From positions 142,698 to 206,697 of the forward strand of contig NZ_JJMW01000015.1 of the NCBI RefSeq assembly GCF_000714435.1: DNA of 64,000 nt, written 5' to 3'. A program made the translations under genes and the position numbers. This stretch comes from Exiguobacterium alkaliphilum 12/1 (GTDB lineage: Bacteria > Bacillota > Bacilli > Exiguobacteriales > Exiguobacteriaceae). Shown in pieces: positions 8,364 to 18,036 of the stretch; the stretch's first letter is position 1; each line of letters starts with the position of its first letter. The notes below the pieces were generated by a model that searched no databases, was not told the origin of the DNA, and saw nothing but the letters and a program-made list of their open reading frames with translations.

Positions 8364-9548
8364 ATGGTCGTATTCAAACCGTTTACCCCATACATGCCGA
8401 AACATCCCGAGGACGTCGCCGCCGACCCGTACGATATCGTCAGCGTCGAACAGGCACGTCTTGACGTCGAACAGCGTCCCGATTCGTTTCTTGCGGTCGA
8501 TAAGCCAGAAGTATTCATGGCGGACATGCCGCTCGAGGCGTGGGGACAACGAGCCCGTCATGAGCTCGAGCGGCTTTACGAGAGCGAGTTGACCGAACGG
8601 ACGAACGGATTTTACGTGTATCGGCTCACCGATCAAGGGCGTGTCCAGACAGGGCTCGTCGCCACGTTCTCAGTGGCAGATTATGAGGCAGGTCGCATCA
8701 AGATTCATGAGCACACGCGTGCCGTGAAAGAACGCGAACGCGTCGAGCACGTTTCGGCGACGAAAGCGCACACCGGACCGATTTTGATGAGCCACGCGCC
8801 GGACGAAGGGTTGCGTCGCATCCTAGACGACGCGACGACAGGGGAGCCGTTGTTTGCCTTCACGGACAGTCAAGGTGTCGTCCATGAAGGCTACGCCGTG
8901 CCATCGAAGCATCAAGCACGCGTCATCATGCTCGGGGCCAACATTCCGGCCATCTATATCGCCGATGGACATCACCGTGCCAAGGCTGCAGCCGTCGTCG
9001 CCCGGAGCCCGCTTCATGAAGGAGAGTCCAAACAAGAACGGGACCACTTCCTCGGCGTCTTGTTCCCGAGCGATGAGCTGACGATTTTGCCGTACCATCG
9101 CGTTTTGCACGATGTGGCACCTGAAGAAGTCGCGGCGCTACTAGACGGCCTCTCCTTTAGTTACGAGATTGAAGCCGCAGAAAATGTATTCGTCCCGACC
9201 GAGAGTGCGATGTTCGGTTTGGCTTTTCGAGACAAGCATTACAAGCTGACGAAGCGACAAGACGTCGAGGCGTTAGCCGTCGCGACGCTTCAACGAGACA
9301 TCCTCGAGCCGTACTTCCGAGTCGAGGATGTTCGGACGGATGAACGCATCGATTTTGTCGGTGGAAAAGACGCGATTGAGCGCCTCGAAGCGTTAGCTAG
9401 GCGACAGGACGTCGTCATCCTGACGTGCCACGCCACGGCGATGGAAGAACTGATGCGCGTCGCGGACGAAGCGGGCCAAATGCCGCCGAAATCGACGTGG
9501 TTCGAGCCGAAACTGAAGAGCGGGCTATTCATCCATCGCTTTGACTGA
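8364..9548 (+). CDS. DUF1015 family protein (possible phosphoserine/serine metabolism enzyme)
   Basis: A 394-residue DUF1015 protein. The central motif IADGHHRAKAA (DGHHR at 201-205) resembles the DGHHR motif of ParB/sulfiredoxin-fold proteins, a superfamily that includes the archaeal ADP-dependent serine kinase SerK. It directly follows serA with a perfect AGGAGG (8351-8356) overlapping the serA stop codon; the spacing selects ATG 8364 over ATG 8358. No serB-like phosphatase gene is in the operon, so a role in making serine from phosphoserine, or in serine phosphorylation, is a fair inference from context and fold. It is not proven. The protein looks soluble and cytoplasmic, with no signal peptide. 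Confidence 0.85.
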   Translation: MVVFKPFTPYMPKHPEDVAADPYDIVSVEQARLDVEQRPDSFLAVDKPEVFMADMPLEAWGQRARHELERLYESELTERTNGFYVYRLTDQGRVQTGLVATFSVADYEAGRIKIHEHTRAVKERERVEHVSATKAHTGPILMSHAPDEGLRRILDDATTGEPLFAFTDSQGVVHEGYAVPSKHQARVIMLGANIPAIYIADGHHRAKAAAVVARSPLHEGESKQERDHFLGVLFPSDELTILPYHRVLHDVAPEEVAALLDGLSFSYEIEAAENVFVPTESAMFGLAFRDKHYKLTKRQDVEALAVATLQRDILEPYFRVEDVRTDERIDFVGGKDAIERLEALARRQDVVILTCHATAMEELMRVADEAGQMPPKSTWFEPKLKSGLFIHRFD

Positions 9549-9615
9549 ACACGCATAGTGGCATCGCGGCGCAAAAAACGTTATAAATGGAAAGAGAAGA
9601 AAGGGGTGGCCGCTC

Positions 9616-10773
9616 ATGGCTAAAGCCGTATATCTTCACATTCCATTTTGTGAACATATTTGTTATTACTGCGATTTCAACAAGGTGTTCTTAAAGAACC
9701 AACCGGTTGATGACTATTTAGATGCACTTGAACGAGAGATCGAACTATCGCTCGTTCAATATCCGACCGATACGATCGAGACGATTTTTATCGGCGGCGG
9801 GACACCGACCGCGCTCAATGAGGCGCAGATGAAACGACTCATGGACATGGTCGAACGTCATCTGCTCCCGCTCGCGTCTCCGAATCTTGAATACTCGGTC
9901 GAGGCGAACCCGAACTTCGTCAGTACCGAGAAACTCGATACGATGAAGCGAGGCGGCGTCAATCGCCTCAGTTTCGGCGTCCAGACGTTCGATGACGGCG
10001 GGTTGGAACGGATCGGCCGGACACACCGGGCAGATGACGTGTTCCACACCGTCAACGAAGCGGCGAAACGGTTCGATAACATATCCATCGACCTCATGTT
10101 CGGGCTCCCGGAACAGACGCTCGAACAAATCGAGCGCGACCTCGACTTGGCGTTCCAGCTGCCGATTCAACACGTCTCTTCCTACTCGCTCATTTTAGAG
10201 CCACATACCGTGTTCGCGATTCAAGAGCGAAAAGGGAAGCTGCGCCTTCCGGGTGAGGATATCGAAGTCGCGATGTATTTGAAAGTGATGGAGACGCTCG
10301 AACGACGCGGGTTGAAACAATATGAGATTTCAAACTATAGCCTCGAAGGACGGGAGAGCCGGCACAACCAAGTGTATTGGCGTAATGAAGAGTATTATGG
10401 CTTCGGTGCCGGGGCGCACAGTTATTTGAACGGGGAACGGCGGGCGAACATCGCACCCATCCCGCACTATATTAAAGCGGAAGGGTTACCGGTTCGCAGT
10501 ACGACGCCGCTCGAGACGGTCGAGAAGATGGAAGAGGAGCTTTTCCTCGGTCTTCGCATGCGTTCCGGTGTAGCGTTCGAGACGTTTGAAGCGAAGTACG
10601 GCCAATCGATGGAAGCCGTGTTCGGTCACGTCTTGGCCGACCTTGAAGCGAAGCGGTTAATCGAACGGACGGACACGCACGTCCGGCTGACCGAGTCCGG
10701 TCTGCCGCTCGCGAACGAGGCGTTCGCCGCCTTTATCGGCGAGGCCCGTGTCGACTCTGATGCGGTTCAGTAA
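9616..10773 (+). CDS. hemW: Radical SAM heme chaperone HemW
   Basis: HemN-like radical SAM protein. The cluster motif C12-x3-C16-x2-C19 (CEHICYYC) binds the [4Fe-4S] centre that cleaves SAM, followed by the glycine-rich FIGGGTPTAL. The 385 residues and the absence of the N-terminal HemN extension indicate the HemW branch, a heme-binding chaperone that inserts heme into respiratory proteins, rather than true coproporphyrinogen dehydrogenase. The lepA-hemW-hrcA order is conserved in Bacilli; here serC-serA-DUF1015 is inserted before it. ATG 9616 has an AAAGGGGTGG site. It is often annotated as oxygen-independent coproporphyrinogen III oxidase. Confidence 0.92.
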   Translation: MAKAVYLHIPFCEHICYYCDFNKVFLKNQPVDDYLDALEREIELSLVQYPTDTIETIFIGGGTPTALNEAQMKRLMDMVERHLLPLASPNLEYSVEANPNFVSTEKLDTMKRGGVNRLSFGVQTFDDGGLERIGRTHRADDVFHTVNEAAKRFDNISIDLMFGLPEQTLEQIERDLDLAFQLPIQHVSSYSLILEPHTVFAIQERKGKLRLPGEDIEVAMYLKVMETLERRGLKQYEISNYSLEGRESRHNQVYWRNEEYYGFGAGAHSYLNGERRANIAPIPHYIKAEGLPVRSTTPLETVEKMEEELFLGLRMRSGVAFETFEAKYGQSMEAVFGHVLADLEAKRLIERTDTHVRLTESGLPLANEAFAAFIGEARVDSDAVQ

Positions 10774-10785
10774 ATTGCGCATACA

Positions 10786-10814
10786 AAAAGGGAATCCACG
10801 ATGGATTCCCTTTT
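10786..10814. terminator. Bidirectional terminator between hemW and yktB
   Basis: Thirteen-base perfect arms AAAAGGGAATCCA (10786-10798) and TGGATTCCCTTTT (10802-10814) around a three-base loop, with A and T runs on both sides. Confidence 0.88.
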
Positions 10815-10817
10815 ACG

Positions 10818-11423
10818 TTATAAGACGAGGTCGCGATAAATCGGCGTGAGCCGGCTGAACGTGTCCTCGACGAGCGCGAGGAAGGCCGCCTCGTTTTGGA
10901 GGATCGACGCATTGGCCGGAAGTTGGCGACCGATTAAAAAGTCGGCTTTTTTCACGTCTTTGAACCGGTGTAAAATTGTGTCGATTGCTTCTTCGGACAT
11001 GTCGTCGAGCAAGAACGCCTCTTTCTTCATATGGTCGCCGGCGATATGGAAGTCCGGGAACGCCGATTTGACGTCAACCTGCATGAGACGCTCGGCAATC
11101 GCCGCCTTGTTTGGCATTTCATAGATGAAAGCGAGCCAGATGAAGACGCGGTCGTCGAACAGGCCGACCTGGAAGTGCGGGTGTTTCTTATAGCCACGTT
11201 TGTCGTGACAGATGGCCATCCACGTATCTTTCGGCGGATTGACCGTACGACGCGCATGTTTGGCGACGTGCAAGTAGAGCGGGATTCCGACGTCCGCTTC
11301 GAGTTGTGGACCGACTTCCTCATAGATTTGATGGAAGAGCGGTTGGATGGTCGAACGAATCCCTTCCATCCGTACATCGAGACCGTCTTGTGTGAATACG
11401 TCAAATTGTTGTGTTGTAAACAT
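10818..11423 (-). CDS. yktB: UPF0637 family protein YktB (DUF1054)
   Basis: A 201-residue protein of the DUF1054/UPF0637 family. The segment VAKHARRTVNPPKDTW followed by DKRGYKKHPHFQVGL is the hallmark of YktB. It appears to be a soluble cytoplasmic protein without a known activity. The ATG has an AGGTGAGGTGA site. It is a single gene on the minus strand, convergent with hemW and divergent from the heat-shock operon. Its place between hemW and hrcA is not the Bacillus arrangement. No promoter could be named with confidence in 11424-11510. Confidence 0.88.
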   Translation of the reverse strand: MFTTQQFDVFTQDGLDVRMEGIRSTIQPLFHQIYEEVGPQLEADVGIPLYLHVAKHARRTVNPPKDTWMAICHDKRGYKKHPHFQVGLFDDRVFIWLAFIYEMPNKAAIAERLMQVDVKSAFPDFHIAGDHMKKEAFLLDDMSEEAIDTILHRFKDVKKADFLIGRQLPANASILQNEAAFLALVEDTFSRLTPIYRDLVL

Positions 11424-11513
11424 TTAATCACCTCACCTCGTATGATACCGAAATGAGTCGTAAGATGCATCGGCGGCGACTTCGGAACAACTGGAAAAAA
11501 TGAAGCGAATGAA

Positions 11514-11541
11514 TTGACAAATATGGAGAACGTGATAATAT
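11514..11541 (+). promoter_or_regulatory. Sigma-A promoter of the hrcA-dnaK operon
   Basis: Perfect TTGACA at 11514-11519 and an AT-rich -10 region (TGATAATATT) at 11533-11542. Exact -10 choice is open (GATAAT gives a short spacer, TAATAT 16 bases). The CIRCE operator lies just downstream. Confidence 0.65.
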
Positions 11542-11552
11542 TTGAAGTGTGA

Positions 11553-11579
11553 TTAGCACTCAGTAAATATGAGTGCTAA
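11553..11579 (+). promoter_or_regulatory. CIRCE operator (HrcA binding site)
   Basis: Perfect CIRCE inverted repeat: TTAGCACTC (11553-11561), nine-base spacer, GAGTGCTAA (11571-11579), just downstream of the promoter and 36 bases before hrcA. HrcA bound here represses the operon until heat or misfolded protein titrates GroE. Confidence 0.97.
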
Positions 11580-11615
11580 TAAAGCGAGGCCAATCATTCA
11601 GAGAGGAGTGAAAAC

Positions 11616-12638
11616 GTGCTGACGGAGAGACAATTGCTCATTTTACGAGCCATCATTGATGACTATATTCAGACGGCACAACCGGTCGGATCGAGGACGT
11701 TATCGAAACGAGATGATCTTTCGTTCAGTTCGGCGACGATTCGAAACGACATGGCTGATTTGGAAGATTTGGGTCTCATCGAGAAACCGCATACTTCAGC
11801 CGGGCGCATTCCTTCTGAGGTCGGCTATCGCTATTATGTCGACCACCTCGTCGAGAAACGAGTGATTGACGAACGGGAGACGCACCATCTCGGTGAACGG
11901 TTGCGGGCGTCGGCGCAAGAGTCGGATCTGCTCATTCGTCAAGCCGCTGACCTCCTCTCTGACTTGACCAACTATACGACGGTGGCACTTGGCCCCAATA
12001 GCCAAATGAATCGTCTGGCCCGCATCGATTTGATGCCACTCGATGAACGGCGCGGTGTCGTGTTGATTTTGACGGACCAGGGCCACGTCGAACATCGGAC
12101 GCTTGTCTTCGAATCTCCGATGGCGCCGGACATGGTCGAGGAGACGATTCGGTTTTTAAATGATCGGTTGAAAGGGACACCGATCGGGCAGTTGAAGCAG
12201 CGCCTTGGCGAGGAAGTATCAAAGCTTCAACTCGCGAATCGAGAACAGTATGAGAATATGTTGCAACTGATTCAATCGACTGCCGGACTGCAACATCCGA
12301 CCTCGCTCTATTTAGGCGGGAAGAAGAACATCTTCAATCAACCGGAGTTTCAATCGCTCGATACGCTCCGCCCGTTCCTCGAATGGATCGATGAACAGGA
12401 GCGCTTGACCGATTGGCTCGAATCGTTGCCAAACCGCGAGATTTATGTGAGCATTGGGAGCGAGAACGGGATCCTCGCGCTTCAAAACTGTAGCGTCATC
12501 ACGTCGGATTATACGCTCGACGGAAAAACGTTCGGAACGATTGCGATGATCGGTCCGACGCGGATGGACTATCGGCACGGCGTCCAAATGATGGGGCAGT
12601 TGATTGAAGCGCTCAGGCGAACGAAATTAGAAGAGTGA
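11616..12638 (+). CDS. hrcA: Heat-inducible transcription repressor HrcA
   Basis: Repressor of class I heat-shock genes; binds CIRCE and needs GroE for activity. The N-terminal winged helix is seen in residues 1-80 ([10 protein letters not shown] and [16 protein letters not shown]), with a GAF-like middle domain and the C-terminal dimer region. It has 340 residues, the family norm. The start is GTG 11616 with GAGAGGAGTG six bases upstream. It is the first gene of hrcA-grpE-dnaK-dnaJ-prmA-rsmE and overlaps the extended grpE frame, so it represses its own synthesis through the CIRCE at 11553-11579. Confidence 0.97.
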   Translation: MLTERQLLILRAIIDDYIQTAQPVGSRTLSKRDDLSFSSATIRNDMADLEDLGLIEKPHTSAGRIPSEVGYRYYVDHLVEKRVIDERETHHLGERLRASAQESDLLIRQAADLLSDLTNYTTVALGPNSQMNRLARIDLMPLDERRGVVLILTDQGHVEHRTLVFESPMAPDMVEETIRFLNDRLKGTPIGQLKQRLGEEVSKLQLANREQYENMLQLIQSTAGLQHPTSLYLGGKKNIFNQPEFQSLDTLRPFLEWIDEQERLTDWLESLPNREIYVSIGSENGILALQNCSVITSDYTLDGKTFGTIAMIGPTRMDYRHGVQMMGQLIEALRRTKLEE

Positions 12639-12655
12639 CGGAAAGGAGCCTCAAC

Positions 12656-13231
12656 ATGACAGTTGACAACCAGAACGGTCCAGACAAGGACGAAGTGCTC
12701 GAAGAGAAAGATTTTGAGCCGAAACAAGAAGCGACAGAAGTCGAAGTGGACGAGGTTTCAAATGCTCAGATTGTGGAAGAAACTTCTGAGGGGACGGATT
12801 ATGAAAAAGAAATCGAAGCACTGCGAGCGAGCGAGCTTCGCATTCGCGCCGATTTTGACAACTTCCGTCGTCGGACGAATGAAGAGAACGCGAAACGCAT
12901 CAAGTTCGCTTCCCAGTCAGTCATCGAGAAATTGATTCCGCTCATCGATAACTTCGAGCGGGCACTTCAAGTCGAAGCGACGTCTGACGATGCGAAACAG
13001 ATTCAGGCGGGCGTCGACATGATTCACCGTCAGCTTCTCGATGTGTTGAACGGGGAACAAGTCGAAGCGATCGACGCGTTCGGTCAGCCGTTTGACCCGA
13101 ATTTTCATCAAGCGGTCATGCAAGAGCCGAGCGACGAGTTCGATTCAGGCGTCGTGACGATGGAGCTTCAAAAAGGGTACACGATGCATGGGCGTGTCAT
13201 TCGTCCGAGCATGGTAAAAGTCGCAGAATAA
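12656..13231 (+). CDS. grpE: Nucleotide exchange factor GrpE
   Basis: Releases ADP from DnaK. The 191-residue protein has an acidic, poorly ordered N terminus (to about residue 45), a long coiled coil (ALRASELRIRADFDNFRRR) and a C-terminal beta domain ending with GYTMHGRVIRPSMVKVA, which is the GrpE signature. ATG 12656 has AAGGAG seven bases upstream; a GTG at 12635 inside hrcA is open but has no ribosome site. It is co-transcribed with hrcA and dnaK and is therefore under CIRCE control. Confidence 0.97.
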   Translation: MTVDNQNGPDKDEVLEEKDFEPKQEATEVEVDEVSNAQIVEETSEGTDYEKEIEALRASELRIRADFDNFRRRTNEENAKRIKFASQSVIEKLIPLIDNFERALQVEATSDDAKQIQAGVDMIHRQLLDVLNGEQVEAIDAFGQPFDPNFHQAVMQEPSDEFDSGVVTMELQKGYTMHGRVIRPSMVKVAE

Positions 13232-13245
13232 CATTACTTAACTAG

Positions 13246-15084
<1,839 letters not shown>

Positions 15085-15102
15085 TAAAACGGATGGGAGG
15101 GC

Positions 15103-15126
15103 GCCAAAGCAGGTTTCTGCTTTGGC
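15103..15126 (+). terminator. Hairpin between dnaK and dnaJ
   Basis: Ten-base arms GCCAAAGCAG (15103-15112) and CTGCTTTGGC (15117-15126) followed by a short pyrimidine run. It looks like a partial terminator or a transcript-processing site that lowers dnaJ relative to dnaK. Confidence 0.6.
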
Positions 15127-15189
15127 TCTTTCTATGTTAAGGTAGAATCGGTAAATTCGAACTTTAAAGACGAGATAGGAGAGACTAAC

Positions 15190-16293
15190 GTGGCGAAACG
15201 AGATTATTATGAAGTGCTAGGCCTAGATAAATCGGCCTCGGCGCAAGACATTAAACGAGCGTACCGTAAGCTCGCACGGGAATATCACCCGGATATCAAC
15301 CAAGAGCCGGATGCGGCGGATAAATTCAAAGAGATTGGCGAAGCATACGAAGTGTTGTCCGATGAGCAAAAGCGGGCCCAATATGACCGCTTCGGGTTTG
15401 AAGGGGCGAGCCAGTTCGGTGGCGGCGACTTCCAAGGCGGATTTGGCGATATTTTCGACATGTTCTTCGGTGGCGGTGGACGCCGACAAGATCCGAACGC
15501 GCCGCGTCGTGGCGAAGACTATCAATACGTCGTCGACCTCGATTTCATGGAGAGCGTCACGGGCAAGACGGAGACGATCGAACTCGAGATTGAAGTCGAA
15601 TGTGACACGTGTATGGGCAGTGGTGCGAAACCGGGTACGAAACCGGAGACGTGTGGTCGCTGTGGTGGCAGTGGCGTCGAGACGGTCGAACAGAACACGA
15701 TTCTCGGCCGGATGGTCAATCAGCGGCCGTGTAGCCAATGTCATGGGACAGGGAAGACGATTAAGGAGAAGTGCCCGACGTGTCATGGTTCGGGCCACGT
15801 GAAGAAGACGCAGCGCGTCGAAGTGAAGATTCCAGCGGGGATTGATAACGGTCAGCAGATTCGGATGTCCGGAAAAGGTGGTCCTGGCTTTAACGGGGGA
15901 CCAGCCGGGGACTTGTACGTCGTCGTCCGTGTCCGTGGTCACGAGATTTTCGAACGGGTCGATCAACATATCGCGATGGAGATGCCGGTCACGTTCGCCC
16001 AGGCGGCGCTCGGTGCCGAAATCGAGGTTCCGACCGTCCATGGCAAAGTCAGCTTGAAAGTCCCGGCCGGCACGCAGACCGGATCAAAATTCCGACTTCG
16101 TGGAAAAGGGATGCCGAGCGTTCGTGGCGGTGGTCACGGGGACCAATACGTCACCATCGTCGTCATGACACCGACGAACATGACGGACCGTCAAAAAGAG
16201 TTGCTCCGCGAGTTCGAAGAGATTGGCGGCGAAGCGGGCGTCGAAGAACAACACGGGTTGTTCCAAAAAATGAAAAAGTTTTTTAGTCACTAA
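15190..16293 (+). CDS. dnaJ: Chaperone DnaJ (Hsp40)
   Basis: Co-chaperone that brings substrates to DnaK and stimulates its ATPase. The J domain covers residues 1-70 with the catalytic HPD at 33-35, followed by a glycine/phenylalanine-rich linker ([16 protein letters not shown]). The zinc-finger domain has the four expected CxxCxGxG repeats ([32 protein letters not shown]), then the C-terminal substrate-binding domains. With 367 residues it is a complete class A DnaJ. The start is GTG 15190 behind an AGGAGA site. A hairpin lies between it and dnaK, and prmA follows after 18 bases. Confidence 0.98.
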   Translation: MAKRDYYEVLGLDKSASAQDIKRAYRKLAREYHPDINQEPDAADKFKEIGEAYEVLSDEQKRAQYDRFGFEGASQFGGGDFQGGFGDIFDMFFGGGGRRQDPNAPRRGEDYQYVVDLDFMESVTGKTETIELEIEVECDTCMGSGAKPGTKPETCGRCGGSGVETVEQNTILGRMVNQRPCSQCHGTGKTIKEKCPTCHGSGHVKKTQRVEVKIPAGIDNGQQIRMSGKGGPGFNGGPAGDLYVVVRVRGHEIFERVDQHIAMEMPVTFAQAALGAEIEVPTVHGKVSLKVPAGTQTGSKFRLRGKGMPSVRGGGHGDQYVTIVVMTPTNMTDRQKELLREFEEIGGEAGVEEQHGLFQKMKKFFSH

Positions 16294-16311
16294 AAGGAGC
16301 GTGTTCAAACG

Positions 16312-17250
16312 ATGAAATGGTCTGAAATTTGTGTCCACACGACACAGCAGGCGGTCGAGGCCGTATCGAATTTATTACATGAAGTGGGGGCACAAGGGGT
16401 CGTCATCGAGGACGTCGAAGACTATGACCAGATGATGGCTGAAGACCATTTCGGAGAGATTTGGGACGTCTCGGGACGTGAATCGTATCCGACCTCAGGC
16501 GTTTACGTCAAAGCGTACGTGCCGGCGTCGAGCGACTTTCAGGACACGCTCGCCGCGTTCCGAAAAGAAGTCGACCGGCTACGGGACATCTTGGACATCG
16601 GTAGCGGAGACGTGACCGTCGCCGAGCTCGACGAAGAGGACTGGGCCCACTCGTGGAAACAATACTATAAGCCCGTCAAAATCTCACAACAGCTCACGAT
16701 CGTCCCGCTCTGGGAGGACTATGAGCCGCAACCGGAAGAGAACGTCATTCTCCTCGATCCGGGCATGGCCTTCGGGACGGGCACGCATCCGACGACGATG
16801 TTATGCATTCAAGCGATCGAGAATTACATTCAGCCGGGTGACCGCTTGATTGACGTCGGGACCGGTTCAGGCGTACTTGCCATCGCGGCGGTGAAACTCG
16901 GGGCGTCACACGTCGAGGCGCTCGATTTGGATACCGTCGCCGTCGAATCGGCGCGACAAAACGTCGAGACGAACGGGGTCGAAGCGCTCGTCGCCGTCAA
17001 CACGGGTGACCTGTTGAAAGGAATGGACGGCACGTATGACCTCGTCGTCGCGAACATCCTCGCGGACGTCATCTTGCTCTTTATCGACGATGCGTACGAC
17101 CGCGTCAAACAAGGCGGTTACTTCATCACATCCGGCATCATCGGTCAGAAGCGGGCGGAAGTTGCCGAAGCGCTCCAAACGGCCGGCTTTGTCATTGAAG
17201 AGACGCGTGTCATGGAAGATTGGGTTGCCATCATCGCGAAGAAGGGGTGA
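16312..17250 (+). CDS. prmA: Ribosomal protein L11 methyltransferase
   Basis: SAM-dependent enzyme that methylates lysine and N-terminal amino groups of ribosomal protein L11. The 312 residues show the PrmA substrate-recognition domain in the first ~140 residues, then DPGMAFGTGTHPTT and the SAM-binding DVGTGSGVLAIAA near residue 182. The catalytic-pocket motif VANILADVI (NPxx-like) is near 247. ATG 16312 is behind AAAGGAGCG. Location between dnaJ and rsmE is the conserved Bacilli order; the gene is likely transcribed from the heat-shock promoter and by read-through. Confidence 0.96.
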   Translation: MKWSEICVHTTQQAVEAVSNLLHEVGAQGVVIEDVEDYDQMMAEDHFGEIWDVSGRESYPTSGVYVKAYVPASSDFQDTLAAFRKEVDRLRDILDIGSGDVTVAELDEEDWAHSWKQYYKPVKISQQLTIVPLWEDYEPQPEENVILLDPGMAFGTGTHPTTMLCIQAIENYIQPGDRLIDVGTGSGVLAIAAVKLGASHVEALDLDTVAVESARQNVETNGVEALVAVNTGDLLKGMDGTYDLVVANILADVILLFIDDAYDRVKQGGYFITSGIIGQKRAEVAEALQTAGFVIEETRVMEDWVAIIAKKG

Positions 17251-17254
17251 GCGC

Positions 17255-18001
17255 ATGCAACGATACTTTCTGAACAGAGACGCGCTCGCGAATGACCACG
17301 TCGTACTACCGGCGGATATCGCCCATCATATCGGGACCGTGCTCCGCGGACAGCCCGGCTATCGGCTCGTCCTTCTCGACGGGGAAGGATACGAGTACGA
17401 GGCCGAGGTCGTGACACTCGAGAAGAAGTCAGGGACGGTACGTGTGATCGAGAAACGCCCGGCGACGACGGAACTGCCGATTGAGGTGACGCTCGCCTAT
17501 GCGCTCCCGAAAGGTGACAAAGTCGAACTCGTCGCCCAAAAGGCGACCGAGCTCGGCGTGCACCAGTTGCTTCTCTTCGAGTCGAAACGGTCGGTCGCGA
17601 AGTGGGACGCGAAAAAAGCGCCGAAAAAAGTCGAGCGTCTTCAAAAGATTATGCAGGAGGCGGCCGAACAGTCGTATCGTGCCATCGTCCCGACGTGTTC
17701 GTACATCAGTTCACGAGAGTTGTCACGACAGCTCGAGACGTACGATGCCGTCGTGGTCGCCTATGAGGAAGAAGCGAAGCAAGGAGAGAAAGCGGCCTTT
17801 GCGACCGTGCTCCAGACACTTCGACCTGGGGCCAAGCTACTGCTCATCGTCGGGCCGGAAGGTGGCTTTGATGAGGGTGAAGTGATCGAGTGGACGGAAC
17901 GCGGGGCACAGGCCTGTGCGTTCGGACCACGCATCTTGCGTTCTGAGACGGCGCCGCTCTACGCGCTCGCTGCCATCTCCTATGCGCTCGAATTGACGTA
18001 A
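17255..18001 (+). CDS. rsmE: 16S rRNA (uracil-1498-N3)-methyltransferase
   Basis: SPOUT-class methyltransferase acting on U1498 of 16S rRNA. The 248 residues show a PUA-like N-terminal domain and the C-terminal trefoil-knot motifs LLLIVGPEGGFDEGEV and LRSETAPLYALAAISY, which form the SAM site. ATG 17255 is four bases after the prmA stop and has an AAGGGGTGA site; a much longer open frame upstream overlaps prmA and lacks support. It is the last gene of the hrcA operon, ended by a strong terminator. In Bacillus mtaB follows; here that gene is absent. Confidence 0.95.
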   Translation: MQRYFLNRDALANDHVVLPADIAHHIGTVLRGQPGYRLVLLDGEGYEYEAEVVTLEKKSGTVRVIEKRPATTELPIEVTLAYALPKGDKVELVAQKATELGVHQLLLFESKRSVAKWDAKKAPKKVERLQKIMQEAAEQSYRAIVPTCSYISSRELSRQLETYDAVVVAYEEEAKQGEKAAFATVLQTLRPGAKLLLIVGPEGGFDEGEVIEWTERGAQACAFGPRILRSETAPLYALAAISYALELT

Positions 18002-18036
18002 AAAAAGCTCTCGCCGCGTGCGGCAAGAGCTTTTTT
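18002..18036. terminator. Bidirectional terminator between rsmE and the S8 protease
   Basis: AAAAAAGCTCT and AGAGCTTTTTT arms with a CCGC/GCGG inner stem form a symmetric hairpin with A and T tracts on both sides. It ends rsmE and the convergent protease gene. Confidence 0.93.

Noticed and set aside
15223..16041. 272-codon minus-strand frame across dnaJ
   Set aside because: Rich in R and T as expected for the reverse of GC-rich third positions; dnaJ is unmistakable on the plus strand.
17036..17254. Extended N terminus of rsmE reaching into prmA
   Set aside because: The extension is low-complexity (S, T, R) and out of line with the family; ATG 17255 has a good site.
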